Notes under the pieces: generated by a model | The model's input: only the letters and a program-made list of their open reading frames with translations | Databases searched by the model: none | What the model was told of the DNA's origin: nothing | Translations under genes and position numbers: made by a program | Assembly (NCBI GenBank): GCA_023212725.1 | Contig: JALBYF010000015.1 | Span: 1-64,000 of the forward strand | Source: Tranzscheliella williamsii | Taxonomy: Eukaryota; Basidiomycota; Ustilaginomycetes; Ustilaginales; Ustilaginaceae | DNA length: 64,000 nucleotides | Direction: 5' to 3' | Shown: piece by piece, positions 10,022 to 20,643 of the stretch | Layout: every line of letters begins with the position of its first letter | Position numbering within the stretch: the stretch's first letter is position 1

Positions 10022-12804
10022 CTACTTGGGCTGCGGCTTGGCGAGCTTGTCGTCCTTCTTGGCATCTTCTTTGAGGCTGACGATACGGTTGAGGACAATC
10101 TTGCCGCCGGGGAGGTTGTCGCCGAAGAGGCCGAGGTCGCCGCTGAGGCGGTCGAGGGCGAAGTAGGCGGTGCGCATGCCCTGGAAGCGGACGAGCTCCT
10201 TGCCGACGAGTTGGTCGGCGGTGCGCGCGGGCGCGCCAGCGCCGGTGTGCGCGGGCGTCTCCGTCTGCGCGCGCGCCTTGGCGGCGTCCTCCTCGGCGCG
10301 CTCCGTCCGCACCGCAGCCTCCTTGCGTGCCTGCTCGACACTGCGCCGCGCCACGTCCCAGAAACCGACCTCCATGACGGCACCCTCCACAATCTCCAGC
10401 GAGTTCGGGTTGATGTGGTCCAGGAAGTTCTCTTCCGCCGCCGGGTCGTCCGAAGTAAAGAGCTGGTGGAAAGTCCGTGTCTCGTCGATCCGCACCGGAC
10501 TGCGTGAAGGCGCGTGCTCAGCAACCCACTGGATGTACGTCTTTGGTTTCGCCGTGCTCGCATCACCGTACGTGGCGAAAACCTCTACGGGCTCGCCCTT
10601 GTCATTGCTCTTAAACGAGGTGCAGGTGATCGGGAAGGGTACCTGCAGGAGACCGACCGTCTTGCCTGGCGCCAAGCGGAAGTAGTCTTTGCTGTCCTCC
10701 GTCCGGAAATCGGAGGCGTCAATGTAGACGGTACGGGTGAAAGGAACCTTGTTGTTGCCCATCTCTGGCACCTTGGGATGAAGAGGCTTCTCGAGCTCTT
10801 GGTAGTAATCCTCGGGCAGGTTTTCGATCGTTACCTTGAGCGGATGCAACACCATCATCAATCTTGGCGTTGTGGATTCCAAGTATTGTCGGACAGCTTG
10901 ATCGAATCGGCTAATCTGAATAGTCGACTTGGCGGTTGTAACACCTAAGGCGCTGACGAAAGAGAGGATGGCACCGGGTGGTATACCCCTCCTCCGAAGG
11001 GCGATCAGGGTGAACATGCGCGGATCGTCCCAATCCTCGATGTATTTTTCCTTGACGAGCTTGAGAATCTTCCTCTTGGACATTACCGTGCCCTGCAAGG
11101 CCAAGCGTCCATACTCAGACTGCCTAGGTTTGTAGACCTCTAGAGCGTCGCAAAGCCATTCGTACGATTCCCTAGACAAGATAAACTCGGTAGTGCATAG
11201 AGAGTGGCTGATGTTCTCGAAGCTATCGACAAGACAGTGGGTGAAATCGTAGGTTGGGTAGATGCACCAGTCCTTGCCTGTTCGGTGATGCGCAGCCTCG
11301 AGGACTCGATATGCGATCAAGTCCCACATCTGAGGGTTTCCGTTCTCAATATCCTGCTTCATCCTAAGCGTTGCTTTGCCGGGCGAATACTTTCCTGATC
11401 TCATGTTCTCGAACTCAGTTAACGACTCTTCAACAGGCCGGTCGCGGTATCGGGACGGTTTGCGTGGTCCGCGCTCCGGCCCTCCGCGCTGCTCCTTGAT
11501 CTCGTCACCTGTAGAGTGGTCTACATAGGCTTTCCCCCGCTTGATCAGCTCCACTGCGAGATCGTAAAGCCTCTGGAAGTAGTCACTAGAGTATGTGACT
11601 TTGAAAGGCTCAAAACCGAGCCATCTAACGGTCTCTAAGATGCTGGTAAAGTACTTCTCCTCTTCGGCTTCAGGGTTGGTGTCGTCATAACGAAGGTAGC
11701 ACAGTCCGCCATGATACTTCGCAAAGCCAAAGTTGACTGCAATGGCTTTGCTGTGGCCAATATGCAAAAAGCCGTTGGGCTCAGGTGGGAATCGGGTCAT
11801 CACCATTCCCTTGGTAGCTGCGAGATGCTGCTCCTTCAGCTCGGGCTTGATTTGAGGGTTTTCGCCAGGCTTGTGAAGGTTTGCCAAAAATCCTTCCTTG
11901 AACATGGCGTCGGGATCAGCAGGCCCCAAAGAAGTAGCCGACGCAACCTTCGTGAGATCTTTAGACGCAGATGCAGTAGGTTTCTTCTTCTCTTTCGGAG
12001 GCGGAGCCTTTTTCGGGCCATAGGTGGCAAGCAACGACGCTTCCACAGCATTTTTGACGTCAACGGTGTTGGCCCATCGCATTCTCGGAGTGGTTTTGAC
12101 GGCCGCCAGAATGGAGCCCAATCTCGGCCAACCTTCGACAGGATCCAAGTCGGCCCTGTGGCTTGCAACGTATTCATCGACAGTTTTACGGCACTGCTCT
12201 GGCGTGACGACCACACCTGTGGATATAATCGGAACGGAAGATTGCGAGAGTGAGTAAAAGTTTTTAGATATAGTCGCAACGTGATGCAAGCCGTTGAGAG
12301 CAAGAGTCAGTCCGTTATAAAACTGCATGCCATGGGAGCGACGCTCCTGACGGCTCTAATACATGCGTTTGGTTTTTGAGTCTCATCATTCAGGCCGGAA
12401 CAGCCTGCGATCACATAGGTCAAAGGAAGACACTTACCTACGCCGCATTCCCTGTCGAAAGAGTCCTTATCTGGCTGCCCATGAATACCGGAGAGATATT
12501 TGTATGCTGCGTTGACTTGATCCGAAGAGGACAGGCTGCCGTCGACGATGCGAGAAACAACATAATCGCGACTAGGCTTCTCAGACGCCTCCTTAGCAAG
12601 GGATGCTGTGATGACGAGGGCAGACGCTTTTGGGTCGATCGCCTTGGAGGCGAGACTATTGTCTGTAATGACGCTTTCGAGTGCTGCTGTGTGTTTCGTG
12701 TTGGTCAACGTTTCTATAGCGCGGTTACCGCTGAGATTGAGAGACTCGAACAGCTTAAGAAGGCGAGCATTTTCGGGATCATTGACATCGACCTTGGGCG
12801 GCAT
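10022..12804 (-). CDS. GLN4: glutaminyl-tRNA synthetase, class I
   Basis: Attaches glutamine to tRNA-Gln in the cytosol. Two exons on the minus strand, 12438-12804 and 10022-12216, give 853 residues. The 221-nt intron starts GTAAGT and ends CCACAG, with CTGAC inside. Exon 1 is the N-terminal tRNA-specificity domain found in eukaryotic GlnRS. Exon 2 carries the HIGH-like signature GFLHIGHSKA (near residue 273), the long class Ic core (MTRFPPEPNG, RYDDTNPE) and the KMSKS-like MSKRK (near residue 502). Two anticodon-binding beta-barrels follow. An Ala/Arg/Glu-rich, low-complexity insert with a TETPAHTGAGAPAR-type stretch interrupts the last part before the conserved ending. It is convergent with the transporter gene. 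Confidence 0.93.
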
Positions 12805-13423
12805 ATTGCGCTCGATGCGTTACTTGTGCCGACGTGCGAGCCTAAAGTGCTGCCCGTCTCTGCTGCTTCAGCTCTGCTGAAAGATAGCTGATGAAGCAAT
12901 GGATAAGGTGCTTGAGAACAGAACACTACTGTTGAGTAGAGTAGGATGGTGCGTGAAGTCGTGAGTGAAGTAAGCAATCAGCAAGGCGATGGGTGGAAAT
13001 GGACGTTGGAAGATATAGTGAGAGAGCAGTCTTTCTGAGCAAACATGATTCAAGCTACATGGAAATAATTCTGTGCGCTTAGTTGCGCAAGAAAGGCGCC
13101 GATATAATTCGTTGTGATTTTACTCGCTCGACATAGCCTGAGCCACCAAAACGCCCGATCGCGTGTTTTGTCGCCCACTTCACACTCACATTCCTCAGCC
13201 CCTTTGGCAATCTTAATCCTGCATGGCTTTATCTACGTACTGCAAGAGTTCGTGAGGCTATGAAGACATTCGGTTCGTCTTCTGCGAGTCTAAGCAAGGG
13301 GCTACATGCAATGCCAGAATAAAGGCAAATGACCCCATCCATGCGCATGGATCGGGTACCGAGCCAGTACCGATCCCGTCGCGAGCGACTGCTGACCGAT
13401 ATGCCAAAGATTTACTCCAGATG

Positions 13424-13627
13424 TTAGACCGTGAAGCCAGTCCCGATCTTCTTCACATGATCATCCTTGCGGTCGCCATTAACTGCAATCAGTTCAAGGT
13501 AACAGCCTCCTGCAAAGCCTCGCTGCCCATTACCATCAAGGAAAGGTCGAAGGAGGAATCCACTTTGATCTCCAAGCCACCTACCCAGGCTTAGGTTACA
13601 GCGGATCATACCCTTGAAGAATGACAT
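13424..13627 (-). CDS. doubtful small open frame, 67 aa
   Basis: A short frame beginning MSFFKGMIRCNLSLGRWLG and ending KKIGTGFTV. Its Gly/Asp-rich, mixed composition looks more protein-like than the neighbouring noise, but I recognise no family. There is no signal peptide, no splice partner was found, and it could be a remnant or chance. Confidence 0.2.
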   Translation of the reverse strand: MSFFKGMIRCNLSLGRWLGDQSGFLLRPFLDGNGQRGFAGGCYLELIAVNGDRKDDHVKKIGTGFTV

Positions 13628-13912
13628 GCATTACTCTTTCGTCTTACCGCAAGCGAGTGTGAGAACCGGACAGCTTTGGTGATTCATTCTCACCAAGTCG
13701 TGACTCCAAGAGATGGGAAACTAAGTAAGCAAGGTAGGCGTGGTGGTTTAACAGAGGGCATACAAGTACCGGTTCATAAGAGCTCTTTCCACTTCGTCAC
13801 TCTAGCTAAGCATATGGTCCCATGTTGAGCCTATGCCTCTTCCTCTCTTCTGGGCCAGCCCTTTGAGGCTGCATAAACTAATTGTGTCGGGCCCCACTTA
13901 ACGAAAATTGAG

Positions 13913-13942
13913 ACACACACACACACACACACACACGCACAC
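13913..13942. repeat. CA dinucleotide microsatellite
   Basis: Twelve uninterrupted AC units followed by GCACAC. A simple repeat in the intergenic region. Confidence 0.9.
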
Positions 13943-14948
13943 TAGACATGGTTCAACGCGTAAGAATATTCGAAAATCTGCGTACTTTCCGGTGAATGGA
14001 TGCAGTAGGCAAGCGCACCGGCCCGCGCAAGCTAAGGTAACATCATTATCACTCTTAGGTGGTGGCGGAAAACAGAGCATGTTGCCCTGTTTGGGATAGC
14101 CGTGCATAGGCCAGGAAGTATATAAACGACAAAAGCTCTCCCTGCCCCCATCTTAATATGGCCGTGAGCTAGAGAACGAATTGAAGACCCAGGGATTAGG
14201 TGTAGTTCCCCAAATCCAGTAATTGGTAGCTGGCGATATACATATTTGTTAGCTGCACGTGCGTTGCAATAAAATCGAACTGATTGAATATCAAGCTGAA
14301 GCGTGAAGCGTGAAGCGGGAGCATAAGAAGATCAAAGGGGCTACAATAATCTGCACAGGCCGGGTACTTGAGGCTTGAACGGAAGGCGCACGCGCATCCA
14401 CCAATTTCTTACTAGCGCCATTATTCTGCACTGGCACTGGCACCGGCGCCCTGCAATGTGAATGTGAATGTGGGCTCGGAGCCCGCCATCTCTTTGTCGC
14501 TATGTTCTTGGGCTAATTTGTTCTAGTCGTGCCACATCCTTTTGACTTCCAGATCATTGAGCCGCTCGGCAAGCTGCGCTCTAACGACCATCATCACTTC
14601 CCTACGCCGACGTCCGGACTCCACCCAACTACACACTTCCTTCGAATCACTCATCAATCTGTGGTATTGCTACTGTGCTGTCACTTCCACGCTGAAGCGA
14701 GCTAGCAGCATACAAACACTCATCGGAGCGGAAATACTCCGTTGCAACGGTCCAGTTCTTGCCACTCGGGCCACTGAGCGTTGTCGAACGTGGTAGCTAT
14801 TCTGCGGGGTCACCTTGCCGCATCTGCGACCCGAAATAGCGACGGAAAACTACATTCGGCTACCCCTTCGAGCGACACAAGCCGTTGTTGATCACTCTAG
14901 CACACATATCGCCAAGGTTCGTTTTTGCAAGCAGCGGGAACAGAAAAG

Positions 14949-16010
14949 ATGGGTTGCGGAGCTTCCAAGGTCGACAAGGAGGGTCAGGCCCGTAACGATG
15001 CCATCGAAGCACAGCTGAAGAAGGATCGCCTTGCTCAGAAAAATGAGATCAAGATGCTCCTTCTGGGTGCTGGAGAATCTGGAAAGTCCACCATCTTGAA
15101 GCAGATGAAACTCATCAACCATGGTTCCTACTCAGCCGAGGAGAGAGAATCCTACAAGGAGATCATCTTCTCCAACACCGTCCAGTCTATGCGTGTCATT
15201 CTCGACGCCATGGAACGCCTCGACATCCCTTTGGCCGACGGCAGCAATGCGCATCGTGCCGAGATTATCCTCGGCCTGTCTCCCAGTATCGAGTCGGATA
15301 CCATGCCTCGTGAGGTGGCAGATGCCATTCACGGCTTGTGGTCCGACGCAGGAGTTCAAACTTGTTTCGATCGCAGCAGAGAGTTCCAGCTCAACGATTC
15401 GGCCAAATACTACTTTGATTCCATTCAGAGGATGGCCGAGCCCAATTTCCTTCCCACAGACCAGGATGTGCTTCGATCCCGAGTCAAGACAACGGGTATC
15501 ACCGAAACCCACTTCCAAATCGGCCAACTCAACTACAAGCTCTTTGACGTAGGAGGCCAAAGATCCGAAAGAAAGAAGTGGATTCACTGCTTTGAAAACG
15601 TCACTGCCATTATCTTCCTTGTCGCTATCTCAGAATACGACCAGCTCCTGTACGAGGATGAAAACGTCAACCGCATGCAGGAGGCCTTGACCCTTTTCGA
15701 CAGTATCTGCAACTCTCGTTGGTTTGTCAAGACCTCGATCATTCTCTTTCTGAACAAGATTGATCTCTTTAAGCAAAAGCTCCCTGTTTCGCCCATGGCG
15801 GACTACTTTAGCGACTACACCGGCGGTTCGGACTATAACTCCGCTTGTGAATACATCGTCAACCGCTTCGTAAGCCTCAACCAGAGTGATGCCAAGACCA
15901 TCTACACGCACTTCACCTGCGCCACCGACACAAGCCAGATCCGATTCGTCATGTCGGCGGTCAACGATATCATTATCCAGGTGAACCTACGCGACTGCGG
16001 GCTCTTGTGA
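14949..16010 (+). CDS. G-protein alpha subunit, fungal group I (G-alpha-i-like)
   Basis: Membrane-bound GTPase that relays receptor signals. The single exon encodes 353 residues, the usual family length. Start MGCGASK gives Gly2 for myristoylation and Cys3 for palmitoylation. I chose this ATG over the upstream in-frame one at 14925 because only this one exposes the lipidation signal. All nucleotide-binding motifs are present: GAGESGKST (residues about 40-48), RSRVKTTGI (switch I), DVGGQRSE (switch II), NKID and TCAT. The C-terminus is CGLL, with the Cys at -4 typical of Gi-like subunits. Smut fungi have four G-alphas; this fits the class I member (gpa1-like), but that assignment is from resemblance only. 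Confidence 0.95.
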   Translation: MGCGASKVDKEGQARNDAIEAQLKKDRLAQKNEIKMLLLGAGESGKSTILKQMKLINHGSYSAEERESYKEIIFSNTVQSMRVILDAMERLDIPLADGSNAHRAEIILGLSPSIESDTMPREVADAIHGLWSDAGVQTCFDRSREFQLNDSAKYYFDSIQRMAEPNFLPTDQDVLRSRVKTTGITETHFQIGQLNYKLFDVGGQRSERKKWIHCFENVTAIIFLVAISEYDQLLYEDENVNRMQEALTLFDSICNSRWFVKTSIILFLNKIDLFKQKLPVSPMADYFSDYTGGSDYNSACEYIVNRFVSLNQSDAKTIYTHFTCATDTSQIRFVMSAVNDIIIQVNLRDCGLL

Positions 16011-16612
16011 TTTGCGAACATACCAATGTCGACTTCCTGCCAACTGCGTCCCTTCCTGAACAGCATGCCGATCACCCTCCCGCTTAATCTGCTGATGGTC
16101 ACTACGGCCAACGCGCACTGTTGGCTGCTCTCCACTCCCGAGTAACTCAACTTCCACACTGTATACCATGAGGAGGGTCTTTCTGCTTCTGCATGCCTCC
16201 TTCTTTACCCCATCATCGCCGTTTTTCGACCAGTTTAACCCCGGATTCTCCCGGTTCCGTCATGCCTCCTTCTGGCTTTGAACGCATCAACGCTCACTTC
16301 GAGACACCACATGGACCCTGTCACCCACAGCACCCTATCACTGTCTTGCCTAACCTTCGCATCTCATGGTGGATGGTGGGAGACGGTCCTGTCCCCAGCT
16401 AGTCTCACTACCTGCATCTGCACAAGCCGCTAAACCCGTGCCAAGTAGAGTGTGTCGGTATGCGATGCAACGTGGCAGTTTGGCGTTCGCGAGCGCTGGG
16501 GCAGTAGCTGTGGCGAAATGAGGGCGGGAATCAGCGCCGCGCTTCTCGCTAGCCAGTGTTATAAAAATGAGTTCTGCTATAGTACAGCGTGGTCAGGTGA
16601 AGTGGAGGGAGG
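16011..16612. other. intergenic region between convergent genes
   Basis: The 3' ends of G-alpha (plus) and URA5 (minus) face each other here. Only short chance frames are visible. It presumably holds the two polyadenylation regions. Confidence 0.5.
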
Positions 16613-17395
16613 TTAGGGGTTGTTGGCAGCGGCGGCCTCGGCCTTGGCGATGGAGGAGGTGCCGTACTGGATGCGATACTGGCGCATGTGAGCGATCTTG
16701 TCGGCGTAGGAGGCCTGGTCGCGGTTCATGTACTCGATGATCTGGTCGAGGGTGACGACGGCAAAGACGCGGGTGTTGTACCGGTGTTCGACCTCGGTGA
16801 TGGCGGAGGACTCGCCGGGGACCCCGTCCTTCTGCGACTTCTCCTGGCGGTCAAGGGCAATCACGACGCCAGCGAGCTGCGCGGCGGGCTGTGCGGCAAG
16901 GATCTCCATCGCTTCGTTGATCGCCGTGCCGGCAGTGATCACGTCGTCCAAGATGAGCACCTTACCGACGAGCTCGGCGCCGACCAGCGAGCCGCCCTCG
17001 CCGTGCGTCTTGGCTTCCTTGCGGTTAAAGCAAAACCCGACGTCGAGGCCGTGGTGCAGCTGCAGAGCCATCGCGGTCGCCGCCGCGAGCGGGATGCCCT
17101 TGTACGCCGGCCCGAAGAGGACATCAAACTGTACGCCCGACTCGACAATCCGCTTGGCGTAGCACTCGGCCACCTTGGCCACCTTGGAACCGGTGTTGAA
17201 AAGTCCCGCATTGAAGAAGTACGGGCTCAGACGGCCCGACTTGAGCGTATACGGCCCGTCGAATTTGAGAATGGCGCTGTCAAGCGCCAGCTGGATGTAC
17301 TCGGACTGGTAGTCGGCCAGCTCCACCTTGGCGGCCGCACCCGTCGTGCCGGCCAAGGCCGCTCGCGCGGCGTCCTCAGCGTCGGAGAGTTGCAT
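16613..17395 (-). CDS. URA5: orotate phosphoribosyltransferase (in frame with TRM4)
   Basis: Converts orotate and PRPP to OMP in de novo pyrimidine synthesis. From the ATG at 17395 it has 260 residues. Family motifs are [44 protein letters not shown] and the PRPP loop [13 protein letters not shown] (residues about 145-158). Homology to fungal Ura5 starts near [12 protein letters not shown], so the first roughly 25 residues are extra. The frame stays open upstream of this ATG and joins the last exon of TRM4, so the enzyme may be the C-terminal half of a fusion. No other suitable Met precedes the conserved domain. Enzyme identity is certain; whether it is made alone, fused or both is open. Confidence 0.92.
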   Translation of the reverse strand: MQLSDAEDAARAALAGTTGAAAKVELADYQSEYIQLALDSAILKFDGPYTLKSGRLSPYFFNAGLFNTGSKVAKVAECYAKRIVESGVQFDVLFGPAYKGIPLAAATAMALQLHHGLDVGFCFNRKEAKTHGEGGSLVGAELVGKVLILDDVITAGTAINEAMEILAAQPAAQLAGVVIALDRQEKSQKDGVPGESSAITEVEHRYNTRVFAVVTLDQIIEYMNRDQASYADKIAHMRQYRIQYGTSSIAKAEAAAANNP

Positions 17396-20165
17396 CTCTG
17401 TGTCTTTGTTGCTGGTCTTGGGCGCCTTTTTGGAGGGCTGCGACGAAAACTGTCGGCCTCCGTCCTCACTCGATAGATCCGTGTCAAAGATGCGGTACGA
17501 AAGCGCGCTGATGGTGAAAGACGGAAATAAAAGCCAAAGAGTAGAAGAATGTCAGTTTTAACATTTTGCAAACAGCAGGCAGAAGGAGTCGGCGCAATTA
17601 CGGCCGATACCGGATGTACAACGGCTTTCAGGAGCCATGCAGCGAGCGCACTGACACTTACCTCTTTTCTTGCTTGTCAAGCATGAGGTTGACGCTGTTG
17701 ATGGCTCTCCAAATGGGGAAGCTCAGCTTGTGGTCAAGCACACGACCTTCGTGCTCGGACGGCAGCACGTCAATCACGTAGCTGCCCATCTTCTTACTCT
17801 TCAGCAGGACACCGAACTCTCCGGGGACATGGTCGAGGATGGGGTAGTGGTGGCCGATCATGAAGGCGAGATCCTTGAGCTGGCACTGTAGGATAGCACG
17901 CTCCTCGATATGAGATCGAATCGAGAGGAGACCGTCGGAAATGATTCTCCACTTGCACTCCAGGCTGCTGTCCTTACCAGCATCCTGACGGCCAAGACTC
18001 TTGATACCGCAGTTGATCAGCCGCAGCAGGATTGGATTCATATGCGGATGGTTGCCTCGGCCAGGCCCACCGCCAGTGATGACGGCTCGCGCGGTGGTCG
18101 ACGTCAGGTAGACCGAGCGCAAGGGAAGGTGGTTCTCGTTGCGGACGAGCAGGTTGCGCAACGGAAAGGAGTCCTTGAGGTCGAAGAACTTCTTGCAAGC
18201 TTGCACCTGCTCGTTGCTGGGGTGGATGTAGGCGAACGGGTCTTCCTTGTATGGCAGGCCACCGGGGACACCGTGCCCGTCAGCGACCGCCTTCTGTTGC
18301 GCGATCTTCCTGGCTCGGTCGGCAGCATGCTTATCCTCCTTGACGTTGGTTTCTCCTGACGTCTCGGCCTCTGCAACAGCAGTAGCGGTACCATCGTCCT
18401 CCTTAATCTTCTTGACGGCTGGCTCTTCGGCCAGGGTCTCGGGTGAAAGCTCTCGCTTGCTTGAGCTGAGTGGATTCTCTGCGTCCGGCTCGGTGGCATC
18501 AAGATGCTCCATGGCGCGGATCATACCAGCAGCCATGCCCTCGGCGTCGGGATCACCAACCTTCTCGAGCAAGGCAACGAAGAATCCACCAGTGTCCTGC
18601 AGATGCGGGTAAAGTCTCATGCAATGTTCAGTGCCCAACTCAACCTCGTCGCCCTGCGGCCAGAGCGTCTTGGGCGTTTTGGAAGCCAGGTCGGGATCGA
18701 GCTTATTGAGCTGCTCCCAGTCGTCCAGCCAGGCAATCTCTGGCAGACGGTCTCGGTATTCTTGTGTGCCGGGCTCAGGCGCCGCAACTTCCACAGGCGG
18801 CTCCGTCGTTTCCGTCTCAGTAGCAGTCTCAGTAGCTGTGAGGGTGTCGTCGTCTTCACCCTCGGCATCTTTCATATCGGCATCCTGAGCATCGTCCACA
18901 GCTTCAGCAGTCTTGTCCAACGAGTTGGCTTCGGCTCTGGCAGCCTTTTCCAAAGCATGCTTGGACTTGCCGAAGAGGTGGGCTCCCCGGCCGGGAGCTG
19001 CTTTCCAGGTTGTCAGACCCGGCCTGCGCACCAGCTCGGGCAGCTTCGAGCTGCAGTCGACGATTCTGACCTTGCCTCCGAATCGGCGGATGGCTTCGGC
19101 AACGACCGCTTCGTTCTCGATGGGATTCATGGAACAGGTTGAGTAGACCAAGCGGCCTCCTTCGCGAAGCTGGTTGAGACCGCGGACCAGTATTTTGAGC
19201 TGCAGTGCGTGGAGACCGACCGCATTGTTGGGAGTCCATTCCTTCCAGATGGGGACATTCTTCCTGATAGTGCCGTCTCCCGAGCATGGAACGTCGGCAA
19301 GGATGCGGTCGTACTGCATAGCGACTTGCTCGACTTGAGCGCCTTCCTCGGGAGCTTTCCAGGGAACTTGGATGGACTGGTAGTTGGAAGCGTCAAGATT
19401 GGTGACGAGGAGATTCGGGGAGGGGAGTCGCTGCGACTGATGGACAAGCATATGGGCACGTTTGGTATCTGAATCGTTGGCGATGACCATGCCAGCTGGC
19501 ATGGGGTTGTAGGCGTCCGGAGAAGAAGTGAAAGGCGAATGCAAAGACTCGACAAGCTGGGCGGTCTTGGAGCCAGGAGCGGCACACATGTCGAGGACAA
19601 TATGGTGAGGCTGAACGTTGAGGAAAAGCGGGGGCAGCATAGAGACAGCTTCCTGGCGGCTGATGGAGCCTACATCAGTTTCGTGGACTAGGAACTGATG
19701 GAACCTCTTGAACTCTGGGGACTTCCTGATGACGTTTTTCTTTGTGTTGAGATGCCAGCCGAGCCCATCGGGATACCAAGGAAGGTTCTTGGGCGGGTCG
19801 ACCTTCTCGCCGTCGAAAATGACGTTGGAGAGGAAAGGAGCATAAATATCCTTAAGCGCCTTGAGCAGCTGAGGAGTGGTCTCCTTACCTGCCGTCAGAC
19901 GGAAAGTGGTAGGAAGAGGGGTGCGCAGATACTCCATGAACGTGCCCCATTCGGAAGGGTCGAGAATTCCCTGGTCGATGTAGTAGGCCTCGAGACGAGC
20001 ATTCTTCTGGTCGCCAGTGTGGTAAGCGGCTCGGACACCTTGGCCGTTGTGAGCCCCGCCTCTACCACCTCCTCTTCCTCCACCGCGACCCCTTCCGCCG
20101 CCTCGCCCGCCTCCGCCTCGGCCTCTGCCTCCACCACCGCGTCCTCGACCACCTCCTCGGGCCAT
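17396..20165 (-). CDS. TRM4: tRNA (cytosine-5) methyltransferase TRM4/NSUN2-type; frame continues into URA5
   Basis: Methylates cytosine C5 in tRNAs in the nucleus. Exon 1 (17662-20165) starts with an RGG-rich tail ([10 protein letters not shown]) and has SAM motif [14 protein letters not shown] (near residue 190). The catalytic cysteines sit in DVPCSGDG and [10 protein letters not shown] 154-nt intron (17508-17661; GTAAGT donor, CTGAC branch, CATCAG acceptor) leads to exon 2. Exon 2 supplies the family C-terminus: [17 protein letters not shown], resembling yeast Trm4 (NLMVCKEDTHELLYRIFG, from memory). Exon 2 has no stop and runs in frame into URA5, giving a predicted 1132-residue fusion spanning 16613-20165. 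Without splicing, the frame stops at TAA 17658-17660. An upstream in-frame ATG at 20207 would add 14 residues. Confidence 0.9.
17508..17661 (-). other. predicted intron joining TRM4 exon 1 to the URA5-containing exon
   Basis: On the minus strand it begins GTAAGT and ends CACCATCAG, with AACTGACAT as branch point and a pyrimidine-rich tract between. Removal joins AG to C, making Ser. The stop codon TAA that ends the unspliced frame is formed by bases of the donor itself. Confidence 0.8.
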
Positions 20166-20207
20166 CTTCTGTAAATATGCAGGTGTAGGCAAGTAGGACG
20201 TTTCCAA

Positions 20208-20643
20208 CGAGCGTGTTCCGATCGACTCTCTGTCTGTGCCTGTCCCTGTTCCCCTTGGCTGCTAATCCTTCCTTGCCAGTGTCTCGTTGCCAATGTGGAT
20301 TTGGGTGGGAGGGGTGCTGAAGAAAGTGCACAGCTGCAACAGCCGCCGCGGTATTGAATTTTTCTTGTGGAAATTCTTCTTGAAAATCCACATTTCCTGT
20401 CCAACAAATCTGTGAATTCTGCTGGGTGATAAAGCCTCAGCTTCGGATCCGAACGTGGGGCAGCGAGTCCTCTGTGAGTTGATCAGCCACGACTTGGCTT
20501 TCCATGCTTCTCCTACTTGCAGCGTCACTCACCTCTTCATCACTTCCTACTTACCCCACCCCCTCCCGGATCACCGCCGTCAGTGGAATAGGCTGCGTCA
20601 GCTCTGCTCAGCGTCACGAAGCCCTCGGCTTGCAGTAGAGGCC
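20208..20643. promoter_or_regulatory. divergent promoter region of TRM4 and CDC73
   Basis: About 440 bp between the two start codons. No defined element was recognised. The CDC73 side is C/T-rich. The frame upstream of CDC73 is open to 20455, but its translation is not family-like. Confidence 0.45.

Larger units (their letters stand above)
12805..14948. other. divergent intergenic region between GlnRS and G-alpha
   Basis: About 2.1 kb between two divergent genes, so both promoters should lie here. It contains a CA microsatellite (13913-13942) and a 67-codon minus-strand frame (13424-13627) of doubtful status. No other structure was recognised. Confidence 0.5.

Noticed and set aside
13424..13627. 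cyanovirin-N-type lectin at the small minus-strand frame
   Set aside because: Gly/Asn-rich look suggested it, but the order of Cys and Asn-Gly motifs does not match the family.
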